A stretch of 64,000 nucleotides of DNA from Byssochlamys sp. IMV 00236. Taxonomy: Eukaryota > Ascomycota > Eurotiomycetes > Eurotiales > Thermoascaceae. Of this stretch, positions 1 to 12,370 are shown piece after piece. The position numbers were made by a program, and so were the translations under genes. Position 1 is the stretch's first letter, and each line of letters starts with the position of its first letter. The notes beneath the pieces were generated by a model, which saw nothing but the letters and a program-made list of their open reading frames with translations, was not told the origin of the DNA and did no database searches. The stretch lies in contig MSJH02000714.1 of assembly GCA_001931875.2 (NCBI GenBank), positions 485 through 64,484 of the forward strand, read 5' to 3'.

Positions 1-3000
1 CAACACGTGGCACCCGGGGGATTACTGCAGATCTCCGTCCTCCAGACTCAGGAATCAGGATATGGTTGGTCAATTGCCCTATGTCCCCCAACATGTGGAT
101 CTATATTTCACCCTGCATAAGGTGCAAGGTATAATAGCAATATGGGGGCCAATAGCGCAACATTGACTTCGTTTGCACCATTAGTCTTTCCATTGCCAAG
201 CTAACTAACTGGCCTTCTTCAAGCCTACTATTATGGAAGGTCCTTCCATCGTAACCTTTTCTCATAGCCCTGTCGGACAGGTGCGGGTGAGACATGGGGC
301 CGGTCTCTTTCTTTTTGATCCTTCGCGCTGGCCCCCACGTGGCGAGTCGTATTCTGTATCCATCTGGCACTAGAAGAAATCGAGAGGAGAATTTCCCTGG
401 ATGAGAAGGGAGAGGACGGTATATGATGTTGTCGAACGACTTGATTGGGTTGCATATTTATACATAGAGTATACTGAATATAGCCTGTGGGACCCTTTAA
501 CTCAAGTAACGTATGCACATATATCTGCATACAACATGATTCTAAAACAGAGACTTTCATTCCCACCATGCGTGAAGTCAAAGTTGGGGTCCGAGACGAC
601 AAATAATGTTGATGCACACACCTCGTGGCATCCACGTGGCGGAGATGCAGTAATGAATGGGGGTCGTCTCTCCAGACACGCGATTCGACCTTGCGATGAG
701 ACAGACAGACCGGCAAGGGCTTATTTTTGCATTGCATGCAATCGTAGCCGAGATATGTACTATCTACAATGACGATTCTATTCTTAGATGCCAGTGAAGA
801 TGTTATCTATGCATGTCTTGAAGGATCTGGAACTTCACTTATCAGACAGTAGGTAGTTAACTAGGTAACTAACTTACACCCCGAGATTCTAGATTGGAAT
901 AATAATACAGAATGGCCTAAGCAGAAGCAAGGCGCAACCAGCCCCCAACTTCTCTCTGGCAGACCCTGTTCACTCTTCTCGTTCTACCCACTTCCCCACC
1001 TACACGAATCAAAAATCCCCGGGACGCCTGAACCCCTCATTCTAGAATCCTTCCATGCGGTCGCACCCCCTATGCAAGTAAGCAACAGGTAAGAATCCAC
1101 CTGCATACTATCCCATCCCATCCCATCCCGTACAACAGTAAAGCAACTTTTCTCGAAAACTCCCAGAAGCGAAATAAATGGCTCAAGACACCCAGTTTTG
1201 GCTGCGCTGTATCCCATCCAATCATATAGGGTAATAATAACCGCAAGCGCTCGGATACACGGATCAGAAAATCTGCAGAAATGCTAGCCTTCTAGGGCTG
1301 TATTAGGGTACGGAAAGATGGGATAAAGGAGTGCGCGAGACTCGAAGAGGTTAATGCATGAAATTGATTACATGCATGTAAGTATGATGTTGAGAGAGGC
1401 ATTTAGGGTCGGGTACGCACACACGCTTGGAGTACAAAAGTACTACTACTGGTAAGAGAAAACAGAAGTGAAACGAGTAAATGAGCAATACAATGCTCGA
1501 GTTGAGAAATTATGCTAGATGGATGCGTAGTAGGAAATATGAAGATAAATGACTGAGTCTTGTGACTCGAACTGGAGATATAGACCTTCTTGTCAACACC
1601 TGTGATTAACCATCCTGAGGCTGAACAATTAGACTACTACAAATAAAATGAGTATAATACTCTATTTAGGAAACACCAAGAAAGGGGATGATCTCAGGAT
1701 CAGCGCAAGGATGAATTATCATTCCGAAACAGACCCCCTTTTTCACTTATTTGTACTGTAATGAAGGAGAGAACAATCTCATTTCGATGATCGTCTTCAA
1801 GGTCTAATCTCGGACATGCTCGGAATAATGCGATTTAGTTATCTGGGGCCCAGTAGTTAACTAAACTAACTAGTTACTAAGCACAAGTGACAAGACCGTC
1901 ATGTCTCATTATTGTGAAGCCGCTGGGTGGTCCCGACGGAGGATGAATAAAGTATTACTCATAACAAGTTGACTATTAACCGTAATTAGTTAGTACAATA
2001 TACTTACAAGCTGGGCTGTTCCCGAAGTTGGGAAATCTGGTTGTTCCGTCCCCGCTTATGGTTAATCGGTAGGGCTGCGCTCTGGTTTCTGCCGAGACAC
2101 GGTAGTACGGCAGTGATATAGAGTTACGTAGTTCTTTGCTGGAACCACGCGAAACCGAGAGACATGGTTTGTTATCTACCATGGTTCAGAAACGGATGAG
2201 TAACATCCTGCAAATCAGTAGTAACTACTGTAGTGAACTAAACTAGTTTACCAAGATTGATTGTCGTGTCGCGTCTGCTACCATGGTAGAGGTGAGAGGG
2301 CCGGCTTGAGATGAACCCGTGGGTTTTTCTTATCCCCGCGAAAATGGCTCGGGAAGATCGGAGGACTTCCGTCTACGGTATAAACGGCCGGACTGAAGAC
2401 TCAGAAACCACAACGGTTTCCGACATAGAAAATCCGGATACCAGAAACTAAGACGTGGATGCTCCGCAGGATGGCGTGGCCGTGAGTGAATTTCAACAAA
2501 AAGATCGACAAACAGGGTAGATTCGAGCTGTCCGTTTTCTTGTTTTCGCTTGTTGCAAGTATTGGCTTCTTTTACGCTATCCGCACTCGCGCGGAGATTT
2601 TTCCGTGGGTCTGCAAAGTTTCATAATGCTGATTGATAACGACGAGTCTAGATCGAGCGCTGGCGGGAAATGAAATCTGATATAGGTGCCCCTTCTCATA
2701 GCCAGTCCACGGGCACGTGTAGGCATCAATAACAATTGCAGACGACGTGAGAACGGTGGTGACTGAAACTATACGAATCAGCCCGCATAGAAGTATACGT
2801 ATCGTAATTTTACGAGACATGGCCTGGCGATAAAATAAGGTCTGACTATAAAGATGAAACCTCCGGGGTAATGACAATGGGGTCTCTCAGATTTTGCAGG
2901 GAAAAGCAACGATCTAGGATGAGCGAGAAACCTTCCCACGCTAGTAGTAGCGAGTCTAACTTACCATAGGAGCCAAAAATAGGGAGCGAGAAGAGAGCAT

Positions 3001-4491
3001 CCCTGCTAGCGGTAGCACAATGGAAGACGGGGAAAATGCCAGATTGGCAGGATCAACAGACTCTGCGCCAAGAGCGGCAGTGGTACGAATAAAAGAGGTC
3101 ATTATTACTTGCGTGAAGTGCAATCATGCGTCTTCGAGCCCGATTTCTCGTGGAAGATGCAGGAGAAAAAGGCAGCCTAAGCTGTTTCAGTAGTCGTGTA
3201 GCGCTCATGGTTGGTAAAAATAGCGTCTGCATCATGAGATCGCCGATCTTCTTCCGGGGTAAGTTAGGCTTGCGAGTTGGGGGAGCTTAGGTAACCTTGA
3301 ACACATGAGCGAAATAGCTTAACCACACCCAATCACATCGCACACAGGCTCCTGTTGTGCACCATCCAGTATCGTCCTGTTTCGTCTTCTGCCAAAGCGC
3401 CAGGTTTGGAAAGCTATGAGGCCAAGTAAAGGCATCCCTGAAAATATCAGACCATTGGCGAACTAACCTTGGCTTGGACAGCGTAGGTCTCAGTTACTCT
3501 AGTACTAGAGTCTAGAGGACAGACAGTCTTGGAGAATATGACACGAGCTAGCGTTACCCGTCTTTCTCGGTTCCTGGACATCAGAGCCCCGTGCGTAGGC
3601 GTAAGCACGTTGCTGTCCCGGCGAAGCGACTATCCACGTGGAATTAGCCATGGGCATAGTCAAGATGTGGACTTAAGTATGGGTTCATCCTGTCCAGGTC
3701 CGTTACAATACGGGCTCCGCTCCGTCAAAGCGCACCAACCAACGACTGGCTTTTTAGCCGTACCTTCAGACCTCCTTTATTTCCAGTCCGTGGTATTCAG
3801 TGTACGAGAAGCCGTGAGACTGCGCGATCTGCATAATACTCCGTAAGTCGAGTGCGAGATGATGTTCTTCACAGGAGCCATTTCTCCAGCATACACCGCA
3901 GGAAAAGCTGTGGCGGGACGTCTGATTCCCGGACTTATAATGATCCTATTCGAAAAATAGACACGATTAGCATCTTTATGAAGAAGCGAGGAGTTTACTC
4001 CATTGAATAGAAACCGGCAATGAGGGATCCATATTTACTTCGCTTAATCCGACCGACCTTTTTGACATTTGACATCCGAAGAAAAGAAGCACCAGATCGC
4101 CTGTGGCCGTGCGCGGGCTCTTGACCACCTAGCTGTCAACCGCAAGCTATATCTCTAGTGCTCTCAAGTTGAAACTGGCGGCAAACAGTGCGGATGATCC
4201 TAGCTTATGTTGGTAGCAACACGCGAGAAAAGCACATCACTATATACCAAACCACGATATGGAGCTGGAAGTCTTGGAAAAGATGAGCCTCGTTGCCATA
4301 GTATAGCACAATATCAGCGGGAAAAGGAAATCAACTATCAAAGATTCATCTTCCTTTTCATTATTGTTGCTGCCGTTTGTTGCGGCCGATGAGAAAGGTA
4401 AAGTGTAAACAATCCCGACAAACGCACAAGCGTCCGTCTTGCCGGCTCTGGGGCTCGCGCTAGCACCGATCAGGGCCATCGGGGACAAGTC
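1..4491. other. Gene-poor region, no supported gene
   Basis: No gene is supported here. Open frames reach about 170 codons but have no recognisable domain, no convincing splice structure and odd amino-acid composition. A hydrophobic minus-strand stretch at 2572-2877 is the only one that looks faintly protein-like, and it matches nothing I know. The DNA is moderately AT-rich, with scattered TAGTTAACTA-like words near 850, 1855 and 2220. One copy of the 9-mer TACTCCGTA lies at 3837-3845. Confidence 0.5.
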
Positions 4492-6149
4492 TTACCCGCT
4501 TCTGGCTGAGGGCCCACTCCATGGTCTGCTAACTGTACGAGTACGGAAAAGTCCGTAATCCTGATTGATACCGAGGACGGTCATGAGTAGTCGGTCCATC
4601 ACGAGTTCATGATTCTTGCTGGAGATGAAGGGTGATTTCCATCGTGACTTAAGAGTTACGAATTCCAAAATGAGCCTCAAAGACTGCCCCATGAAGATCC
4701 AGATCTTCTGGTCCCGTCACCCTTCCACGATCGCGGTAGGCTATTGGCGATGGTAGATACGATACACGCTCGTCATTGCCTTCCTAATCAGGGGGCGCAT
4801 GCATTCCGTGGTCCAGACTCGGACGATCCGTGACGGACTCCACCGCCTGGGCGATAGGGCTGCGGTGCAGGGAAGGTCTTCCACCGCAAGAACTGAAGCC
4901 CGTACGTCAGTAGAGCCCGCTGGTGATGGGCATACAGGGCAAAAGACATCGGTCAAGAAGTGCCATACGTTCTGCATCGTGGATGCGTCATGCCTACTGT
5001 GCCTACACTGTATGACTCGATCGCGCAGACGTCGGACGGGTGCCGCCGTTTGCTGTCTGCAGTGGAGCGCAGTTTATGACTTTGACAGCATGGAGGGGAG
5101 ACAGGCGTTGCGGTCCGCCATCCGTTGTCGACTCTTGACGTCCGACATTGAGGAGAAGGGAGAGCGGTGTAAAAATAACCGCTGCGCCTCGTTCGCGTCA
5201 TTTGGCGGTGCCGGCCACAGTCTGAGCGCCAATGGAAGGGCAGCAGGGCGGACCACAACGCATGCTATTGGTCAACGGATGTGGCTCAGTCATGTGGGCC
5301 AAGCAAAGTGTGGCGCCAAGGCTTGTCGGAGACCGACTGCTCACCGACCTTGAGGGAGGAAAACTGTCGCGCTGCTTGCCATGTGCAGTAGAGTACAACT
5401 AACGAACTATACATGACGGCTCCAGTCACGATCATCGACTTTGGCCGGCGTGTCCGTCAAGCATGTAGATACTAACTACTATCGTGGAGCCGCCGGTCCA
5501 TTGCATCGACATCACCGCTTTGCACCAGTGTCGCGGTCGAGTCATCTGCGAGGTCGCAGCCTTGCGTGAACCTGTTCGCCAGGCGGGTGTCCGGTACGGT
5601 CATGTACCCGTCCCGATCGGAGTTCTCTGCCATTGCGATGGGATAACTAATAATGTACACTCCATCGCATTCACTGCTTGCTTACAACGCTGTCCCACAG
5701 GTTCCCCCTCCTTTTTCCTGGAGAAGCGTCGCAACTGGAGATTTTCACGTCCACGTCGACCGTGGTACCGCACGCGCAACTTGTTGACGGCCATCTGAGG
5801 CTCTCGATTGGGGAGAAGGCATCGAACATCCCTTCCGGACTCATTTTACCCAGCACGGAGTCTCCGCCAGTTATGCGACGAACCCGGTCAACTGCGCTTT
5901 GCCCCAAAGCTGCTAGTGCGCTATAGTTCTCTCCGGCCAGAGATCATCGCCCCAAGCCACGGGTAAACCCAGGTGGGGTTCCTGGGGCCAAGCAATCAGC
6001 GCGCCGACGGGAGGCTCCTGTTCGCCCGTGCAACCACTGATCTCTCCCACAAATCTTGACCCAAATCGACGGGACGCTTCGGGCGCTTTCTCACCATCAA
6101 CCCTGGTCGCCCACAACCGTGTATTTGATTTTCCAATCCGGATCTGCAT
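4492..6149 (-). pseudogene. Possible degraded coding region, family unknown
   Basis: This GC-richer block reads like protein on the minus strand but is broken into pieces. From 6149 down to 5913 there is an open frame starting with Met. A second frame then continues from about 5957 to 5671 with protein-like words such as ENYSALAALGQSAVDRV and ITGGDSVLGKMSPEGMF. A further frame from 5256 to 4492 stays in phase but meets stop codons near 5073 and between 4741 and 4692. I do not recognise a family. It may be an old gene with frameshifts, or a real gene whose introns I could not place. The plus strand also has open frames here, so the strand is not certain. Confidence 0.25.
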
Positions 6150-6221
6150 TGTCTATTTGAGAACCATCCCTGGCGGTCGCTGGGCTTATTGTTAGACTAC
6201 TAGCTAAGGCAATCGTGATGG

Positions 6222-6255
6222 CCTTTTCTTTTTTTTTTCTTTTCTCTCTCTTTCT
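6222..6255. repeat. 34-nt polypyrimidine tract
   Basis: An uninterrupted C/T run lies in otherwise noncoding DNA. Confidence 0.85.
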
Positions 6256-6850
6256 AAACTCACTTTATTATTATCGGAGTAGTAAACTGTAGAGACTGGT
6301 TCGGGATAATACCAAAACTCCCCGTCGAGGGCCATGTATGTATTATTACATACTCTATGCAATGCATGAATTATCTTCCTTGAAGGAGGGGGTAAAGTCT
6401 GGTGTGGGACTATCTGCAGTCTCCGTCCTCTTTTGGCGCCATCAATTCTTTTCTAGAACCATGAAAGACCATTATTATTATTGCAGGAGGTCTCTAGTTA
6501 ACTGTCTAGCAGCCAGCTTACATCATAATCTTGTTTCTCCTTGTCTGTTGCTGGCAGGCAGTGGATCATGTTGACAGGAGGACACGGACTGACCGACGCC
6601 CGACGGGCGGATATGCAAAAGTGCAGTTCCGGGAGGAGCAGCGACAATCAGTATGGCAGAGTAAGGCGACGGATGGGCCATTACGATCCTCTGCTATCCG
6701 ACGCGATCGATCCCTCGGAGATCTCTGGCATTCCTAGGCCGCCCGGACAGAGACGATGATTGCCTGGAGCGGCAAGTGCTGGCCATGGCATTCTTCCACT
6801 TCACACAACCTCTTCTTCTTCATCATCATCTTCTTCTTTTCCTGGGAACC

Positions 6851-6900
6851 ATGTCCTGTCCTGGTCTGGCCTGTCCTGTCGTGTCCTGTCCTGTTCTGTC
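6851..6900. repeat. TGTCC-rich degenerate tandem repeat
   Basis: Imperfect reiteration of TGTCC/TGGTC-type pentamers, read directly from the sequence, in noncoding DNA. Confidence 0.7.
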
Positions 6901-6923
6901 ATGGGACGGTAACAATACCCATA

Positions 6924-6957
6924 ACCATACGGCATACCATACGGCATACCATACGGC
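6924..6957. repeat. 12-nt tandem repeat, about 2.8 copies
   Basis: The unit ACCATACGGCAT occurs perfectly at 6924-6935 and 6936-6947; ten bases of a third copy follow at 6948-6957. Confidence 0.85.
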
Positions 6958-7741
6958 GGTGGTACGGCACGATGCAGGAACGCTCGGCGCCGCCCTCGTA
7001 GGGCCGAACGGACGGAGATACAGAAATTAGAATGGACGGAGGTGGGGGGGGAAGATGTTTGGGCCGACGGGGGAAGGCAGGAGCCGGGTAGAGTTGTACG
7101 ATACGGGGCTAGCCTGTTTTGGGGCGGCGGCAGTGCCGGTGGGTGTCGAGTCGTGCTGCGGGATGGGCAAGCTAGCATGGGTGTTTTTCCCCCAGCGCCG
7201 TCGCAGCGGTCTGCGGGCCCAGCAATCCCAGCGTCGCGCCCCGAGATCACCCACGGGCAGCGCAGGGCCACCGCCAGAAAAGTGCAAGCCCTCCCGGGAA
7301 CCCTGCCACAGTCCACCGGCTGCCCCCCCCAGTCTGCCCACCACCGACCAGGTCTCTGTCTCCACCCCCTGTTCTCTCTCCACCGTCCAACTAGGCCAGC
7401 ACGCTAATGCTGCGCTGCGCAGTGCTCCAGTGGTTTGGATGCCTAGGACGGGCTTGTTCCTCGTAGGGCCAGCAATCACAAAACATTTATCTATGCTTTT
7501 CGCCCCCCGTCCATCTCCTTACATTGTCTCCGCTGTCTGGCCTGTCATCTTTTTTTGGTTCTATATCAACTCGCTCGAGGCCTCGTTCCTCTTGTGACAC
7601 CGGCGGGTCAAGCTGTCATTCTGGTATCCGCACAATATCTCCGTATAACCGCATTGTTTTTTTGACCTCTCCACCCATCTTCCAGAAAAAAAAAAATAAG
7701 ATAAAAAAGTGTCCACTGCGGTGGCCCCAGTCGACTATATC

Positions 7742-7791
7742 GAGAAAGAAAGAAAAAAAGAAAAGAAGAGAAGAGAAGAAGAAAAAAAAAG
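7742..7791. repeat. 50-nt pure purine tract
   Basis: An unbroken A/G run, GAAA and GAAGA type, about 570 bp before the C2H2 start codon. A second run at 8155-8195 lies inside the inferred leader intron. In fungi such tracts often mark promoters or 5-prime leaders. Confidence 0.8.
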
Positions 7792-8004
7792 CTTCACATA
7801 CAAAACACCAACATCCTTCCTTCTACCCCATTCTCAGAGCCATTGATGTCTGTTGATTGTTACAATTATCAAACATCCCTTGCGCCATTGGAACCGTCAT
7901 CGACCACTACCAAACATCTCCGATCTATCTCCCCTGGTTCACCACCGAAGCACCACCCTTGGTTCTGATCTTCCCATAAGCCCTCGGGGTCCATAGACAT
8001 AGCA

Positions 8005-8287
8005 GTGAGTTTCTATTTTACTCTTTGGAAGAAATACATATTCCTACAGCACATACTCCGCCAGCGCCTCTACTGCTGGCACTGCATCATTAAAACTTGT
8101 ATCACAAGTTCGGATACTATATCTGCTAGGAGCTGGAGGATGGGGACGAGGGGTGGGGGGAAAGAGAAAGAAAAGAAAAAAAGAAAAGAAAAGAACCATG
8201 ACCTTTTTGACATACACAAAGGAGCAGAAATATGCTGCGCACACTTGATACATTCCTTCTCAGATAGCTGACTATTGTGTGCTGCAG
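8005..8287 (+). other. Probable intron in the 5-prime leader of the C2H2 gene
   Basis: A consensus donor GTGAGT at 8005 pairs with a pyrimidine-rich TGTGCTGCAG acceptor ending at 8287, 77 nt before the chosen ATG. At 283 nt it is longer than the coding introns of this window. Leader introns are common in Aspergillus regulator genes. RNA evidence is needed; this is inference from splice signals only. Confidence 0.4.
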
Positions 8288-8364
8288 ATTAGTTCCCGCA
8301 CATTGCTGCCGTCCACGAACACGAACACCTGCCGCCACGGACCGCCCCGAACATCACAGAGGGC

Positions 8365-10392
8365 ATGCAAAGTCAGAGAAACGAGTCTGACTTCATCCTT
8401 TTCCCTCCCCGCTCTTCCTATTCTTCAGAGATGCTCGCTTTCGAATCATCCCGAAATCAGCAGTCTTCGTACCATCCCCAACTCTCAATGGATCCTACCA
8501 TGACGGATCCTTTTGGGATCGGGATGGACGAGTACTCGCAGTACGCTCACAACCAGAGCCTTGCGAGGCCAGCCCACTCCTACATGGACTCCTCAGCCCT
8601 GTATGTCGATTCGACGCCATACACCCAACAACAGATGACTTTTCCGCCTGTTCCCTCTACTCCTCCATCGATGACCACTTCCCAATCGTCAGAACAGCCG
8701 ATGCCAGGTCTCTCCGGCCCGTCAATTGCCAGTGCATCGTCATCCGCCATAGGATCTCCGTATTCTGCAGCTACCCATGGCCTGCAAGACCAGTGGATTG
8801 ACACCCAGCATGGTCTTGGTCTGCCTACTGCAGTACTTCCCGATTTGTTGTCTCTAGACTACGCAGGCAGTATTGTCGATGCCGACAGGCTATTTCACCA
8901 GGACAAATTCCCTAGCGCCTCCGTGGACCCGTCATTGATTCAGCCCCCTCAGCAATCCTTCTACCCTCCTAGCAATCTATCATACCCCGAAGAGACATCA
9001 TACTCCCTGGCTCCTCAGGGATTCTTTGCTTCCTCTCCGATTGGCTCACCTCTACCCCAGGCACACCATGTGCAACAACAACAACAACAACGTCAGTCAC
9101 AGGTGACTAGTTCGCCTTTCATGCCACAACATGGCTTCCAGCAAAGCTCGGGATCGGCCCACGAACGCCGGTTATCTGTATCTTCCAGCAATTCCCGACC
9201 GTCGCAGCAGAGCCCTGTCGCCAGTACCGCTGAGACGGATGAGGAGGGTCGGGAGAAAGGCCGCTGCCCTCACCCGGACTGCGGTCGGGTTTTCAGGGAC
9301 CTCAAGGCGCACATGCTCACCCACCAGTCAGAGCGACCGGAAAAATGCCCGATTGTGACGTGCGAGTACCACATCAAAGGTTTCGCTCGCAAGTACGACA
9401 AGAACAGGCATACCTTGACCCACTACAAAGGTACAATGGTCTGTGGCTTCTGCCCTGGATCAGGCTCCGCAGCGGAAAAGAGTTTCAACCGAGCAGATGT
9501 CTTCAAGCGACATTTGACATCGGTTCACGGTGTTGAGCAGACCCCTCCCAACTGCCGAAAACGAACCCCTGCTGCCTCTAAGAAGGTCTCTGGTTACTGT
9601 GACGATGCCACAGGCAAGTGCTCTACTTGCTCAGCGACTTTCAGCAACGCGCAGGACTTCTACGAGCATCTCGACGAGTGTGTATTGCGAGTTGTGCAGC
9701 AGGAGGAGCCCAGCGAAGCCATCAACCAGCAGAGACTGGCAGAAGTAGCCGCTGATGAAGATGTGAAGAAGACCATGGAGAAGCACATGCTGCTTGACAC
9801 GGCCGGTACCGTGCAGCAGTCTGACGTCGATAATGATGACGATGATGAGGATGATTTTAATGACACCTACAATTCGCATGGCCGATCAGGGAAGGGCTCC
9901 CTCAAATCGACCAAGGCTGGTGCCGGCACCCACACTCGCCCTATTCGGGGCAACAGCGCCATCACGAAGCAGTCTCAGAATGCTGCTAGTAAGCTGCGCC
10001 CTTCCGCATCAAAGAAGCGGAATAACCGTCGCAACTACCCATCATCATGGGGCTGCCCGAGCAGCGACATGAAGACTAAGAAACGTGTTCTCTGTGTCTT
10101 CGACGGCCAGAACCGCCTATGGAAGGATGAGATGATGCTGGACAACGAATTCGAGGTCCGCCTTCGTCTTCCTGGCGGTGCTGGTGACGGTACCAACCGT
10201 GATGCCTATGTGACAGACCTCGACGTCGAGACCCTCAAGCGGGCTGAGGGGGTCTTGAATGCCACTGAGGAAGAGAGGGGTCCTTTGCTGGGACCTCCTT
10301 CCACATGCCTGATGGGACAGCCAGCCATGCTGTTGCCTGAGCTGTCCCATGGGCAGGTGGAAGAGGTGGACATTGATGACCTGATTTATTAG
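8365..10392 (+). CDS. C2H2 zinc-finger transcription factor
   Basis: Single-exon protein of 675 residues, probably a nuclear DNA-binding regulator. The N-terminal 290 residues are Ser/Pro/Gln-rich and include a six-Gln run near residue 240, typical of a disordered activation region. Residues about 298-395 carry clustered C2H2-type fingers: CPHPDC followed by HMLTH, CPIVTC followed by HTLTH, and CGFC followed by HLTSVH. A fourth Cys-rich unit with CSTC lies near residue 418. An acidic run of Asp/Glu lies near residue 495, and a basic Lys/Arg patch follows near 550. Met22 is an alternative start. I cannot assign an orthologue name. Purine tracts and a possible leader intron upstream suggest a long regulated 5-prime leader. 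Confidence 0.85.
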   Translation: MQSQRNESDFILFPPRSSYSSEMLAFESSRNQQSSYHPQLSMDPTMTDPFGIGMDEYSQYAHNQSLARPAHSYMDSSALYVDSTPYTQQQMTFPPVPSTPPSMTTSQSSEQPMPGLSGPSIASASSSAIGSPYSAATHGLQDQWIDTQHGLGLPTAVLPDLLSLDYAGSIVDADRLFHQDKFPSASVDPSLIQPPQQSFYPPSNLSYPEETSYSLAPQGFFASSPIGSPLPQAHHVQQQQQQRQSQVTSSPFMPQHGFQQSSGSAHERRLSVSSSNSRPSQQSPVASTAETDEEGREKGRCPHPDCGRVFRDLKAHMLTHQSERPEKCPIVTCEYHIKGFARKYDKNRHTLTHYKGTMVCGFCPGSGSAAEKSFNRADVFKRHLTSVHGVEQTPPNCRKRTPAASKKVSGYCDDATGKCSTCSATFSNAQDFYEHLDECVLRVVQQEEPSEAINQQRLAEVAADEDVKKTMEKHMLLDTAGTVQQSDVDNDDDDEDDFNDTYNSHGRSGKGSLKSTKAGAGTHTRPIRGNSAITKQSQNAASKLRPSASKKRNNRRNYPSSWGCPSSDMKTKKRVLCVFDGQNRLWKDEMMLDNEFEVRLRLPGGAGDGTNRDAYVTDLDVETLKRAEGVLNATEEERGPLLGPPSTCLMGQPAMLLPELSHGQVEEVDIDDLIY

Positions 10393-10964
10393 AAAGCTTT
10401 TCTTCTTTTCGGTTTTGACTTGATATATCTTTATATCCCTGACCTGCGGTGGGTGCTATTTGACACCACCCTGCCGTTTCAGGCGGTTTGGAATTTCTTT
10501 GATGTGCCTGTGCAGCGTTCTAGCGTGGACTCTTCTGAATTTCTCTGTTGTCTTCTCTTCTGTGACTATATACACCATACCGTCTTTTAGTCTGGACACT
10601 GTGATATCTACGGTTCTTTTGGGCATGGGAAAAGGACTGGATCAGGATACCATTGAAGCGTTGTGGATTCAATACAAGCACTCAACTTTTTTTCATATTC
10701 ACCATCTTGTAACAGACATTGCTTCGACATTTCTTCAAACGTAGAAGAGCGTAGTTCATCTGTGCACGGACGAGTACTGTATTGCATGATTTGCCTTTGG
10801 GAATTTGTTCGAGTTCCAAGGTGGAACTGAGATTGGAACCCCCGCGTCATCGCGCCGAGCGTCGGAAAATCAAGCTCTCCCCCGCATTGTCTCCAACACA
10901 CTCTCTCCATTGCAGTCGACACTGCTCCAAGATCGTTCCTCCACGCCAGGCTACCTTTTCCAAG
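10393..10964. other. Intergenic region
   Basis: 3-prime region of the C2H2 gene and promoter of the Ap4A phosphorylase gene. Pyrimidine-rich after the stop; no gene or repeat seen. Confidence 0.6.
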
Positions 10965-12109
10965 ATGCTGTTAGGGCTTCCAGAAAACCTGTCCACTCTG
11001 GTGGGCAGACGATTCACGGCTGCGAAGGAAGCCAACCACATTGTGTTTTCAAAGACGCAGCTAACAACACTTCATGCATCTGGCATTCCGGTATGGCACA
11101 GCAATGTCCCCTTCCTGTGCAGCATGAGGACCAATTTCGCTGAAAGAAATAAATTTTCTAATTTTGGACTTTCCAGTATCAATTACGCTACTGTCCTGCA
11201 CTAGCAAAGAAGCAGAACCAAGCTCCCAAAGCCGACGAAAAGAAGGGCCCCAGACCAGATCCGTTCGAGAACCCCTCGCCCGACCTTCTCATCGGAGAGA
11301 TACCACAGGAGCAGCCACGCTACGCCCTCGTTCTGAACAAATTTCCCGTCATCGCGAACCACTTCATCCTAGCGACGAAAGCCTGGAAGTCCCAGACGGA
11401 TATCCTCGAAAAGGAGGACATTGAAGCGACCTACGCGTGTCTGCAGAGTTGGGATGAGACAACAACAGATGGAGTTCGAGATCGAGGCCAAGGTCTCGAT
11501 GCTGCTAAGAGACTGTTTGCCTTCTATAACTCTGGAGAGGAGAGTGGGGCTAGTCAGCCTCATAGGCATATACAGTTCCTGCCTGTCGAGGCGATGCGCG
11601 AGTCTGAATCTGATGCGTGGAAGCCGCTCGTGGATCACTTCGCGACCGAGAAGGTGACCAAGACTGGAGCTGGATTGCTCGTGTTGCCGCAGCTGCCTTT
11701 TGTCCATTTCGCTAGGGATATCCCGTCGAATCCTTCTGCGGATGTTCTTCACGAGATCTATCTTTCGTTGTATAAAGCAGCGGTGACTGCTGCACGGGGT
11801 GCTTCTTCGGAAGACTCGTCACGAACGGAGGGTCCCGCGGCCGTCAGCTACAACCTTGCCATGACCTTATCCACAATGATCATCTGCCCTCGAAGGAGGG
11901 AAAAGGTCCAATTGACCATCAACCCGCAGCACGCGGCTGATGTGCACCAGGCGGGTACTCTGTCCTTGAACGGAACAATCCTTGCGGGTACATTGATGGT
12001 CAAGGCTGAGGCTGAATGGAACGAACTGCGCAAGAACCCAGAGAACTTGAACGCTGTCCTTGCGGAAATTTCTTTTCCCAGGTCTGATGGTACAGATTGC
12101 TCTTCATGA
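10965..12109 (+). CDS. Ap4A phosphorylase (ATP adenylyltransferase), APA1/APA2 family
   Basis: Two exons, 10965-11090 and 11177-12109, joined in phase 0 across an 86-nt intron, give 352 residues. The family phosphorolyses diadenosine tetraphosphate to ATP and ADP in the cytosol. The exon-1 product contains GRRFTAAKEANHI and exon 2 continues YQLRYCPALAKK, the usual N-terminal pattern. The nucleotidyl-transfer HxHxQ motif is visible at His171, His173 and Gln175 in QPHRHIQF. The downstream PFVHFARDI and YNLAMTLSTM segments also fit the family. Yeast enzymes are about 320 residues, so the length is normal. It is a housekeeping gene transcribed in the same direction as the C2H2 gene and converges on the Myb-like gene. 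Confidence 0.9.
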
Positions 12110-12370
12110 CCGGCTGTGAGCCTCTCTGCCTTCATGACACAGCTACGACATTATGTGCATTTGAACTTTATCGCATTATTGATATTTCCCATTCTGCATG
12201 CCGATGTCTATGGCAGTTCTAGCAAACGACTATACAATACCAATGTACAGTGGAAGCTCCTAAATAAATCTATATTATATGTCCCGTTGACGATGTATGC
12301 ACAAAAAGGAAACGAATATGAAAAAGGATTTATCAATCACAGGCGTGTCATGATTTTAGCATGAAATGTA

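Larger units (their letters stand above)
6150..7986. other. Repeat-rich upstream region and probable leader of the C2H2 gene
   Basis: No gene is supported. The segment holds a 34-nt pure pyrimidine run (6222-6255), a TGTCC-rich run (6851-6900), a 12-nt tandem repeat (6924-6957), a GC-rich block with homopolymer G and C runs (about 7040-7480) and a 50-nt pure purine run (7742-7791). Open frames of 120-180 codons across 7040-7600 overlap on both strands and are rich in Pro, Arg and Ser, as expected of GC-rich noncoding DNA. The end of the segment is probably promoter and 5-prime leader of the zinc-finger gene at 8365. Confidence 0.5.

Noticed and set aside
4799..5353. 184-codon plus-strand open frame
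   Set aside because: Arg/Cys-rich with no domain; the minus strand in the same place reads slightly more like protein.
7042..7597. Overlapping open frames of 120-180 codons on both strands
   Set aside because: They arise from GC-rich repeat DNA, show Pro/Arg/Ser bias, and lack domains or splice logic.
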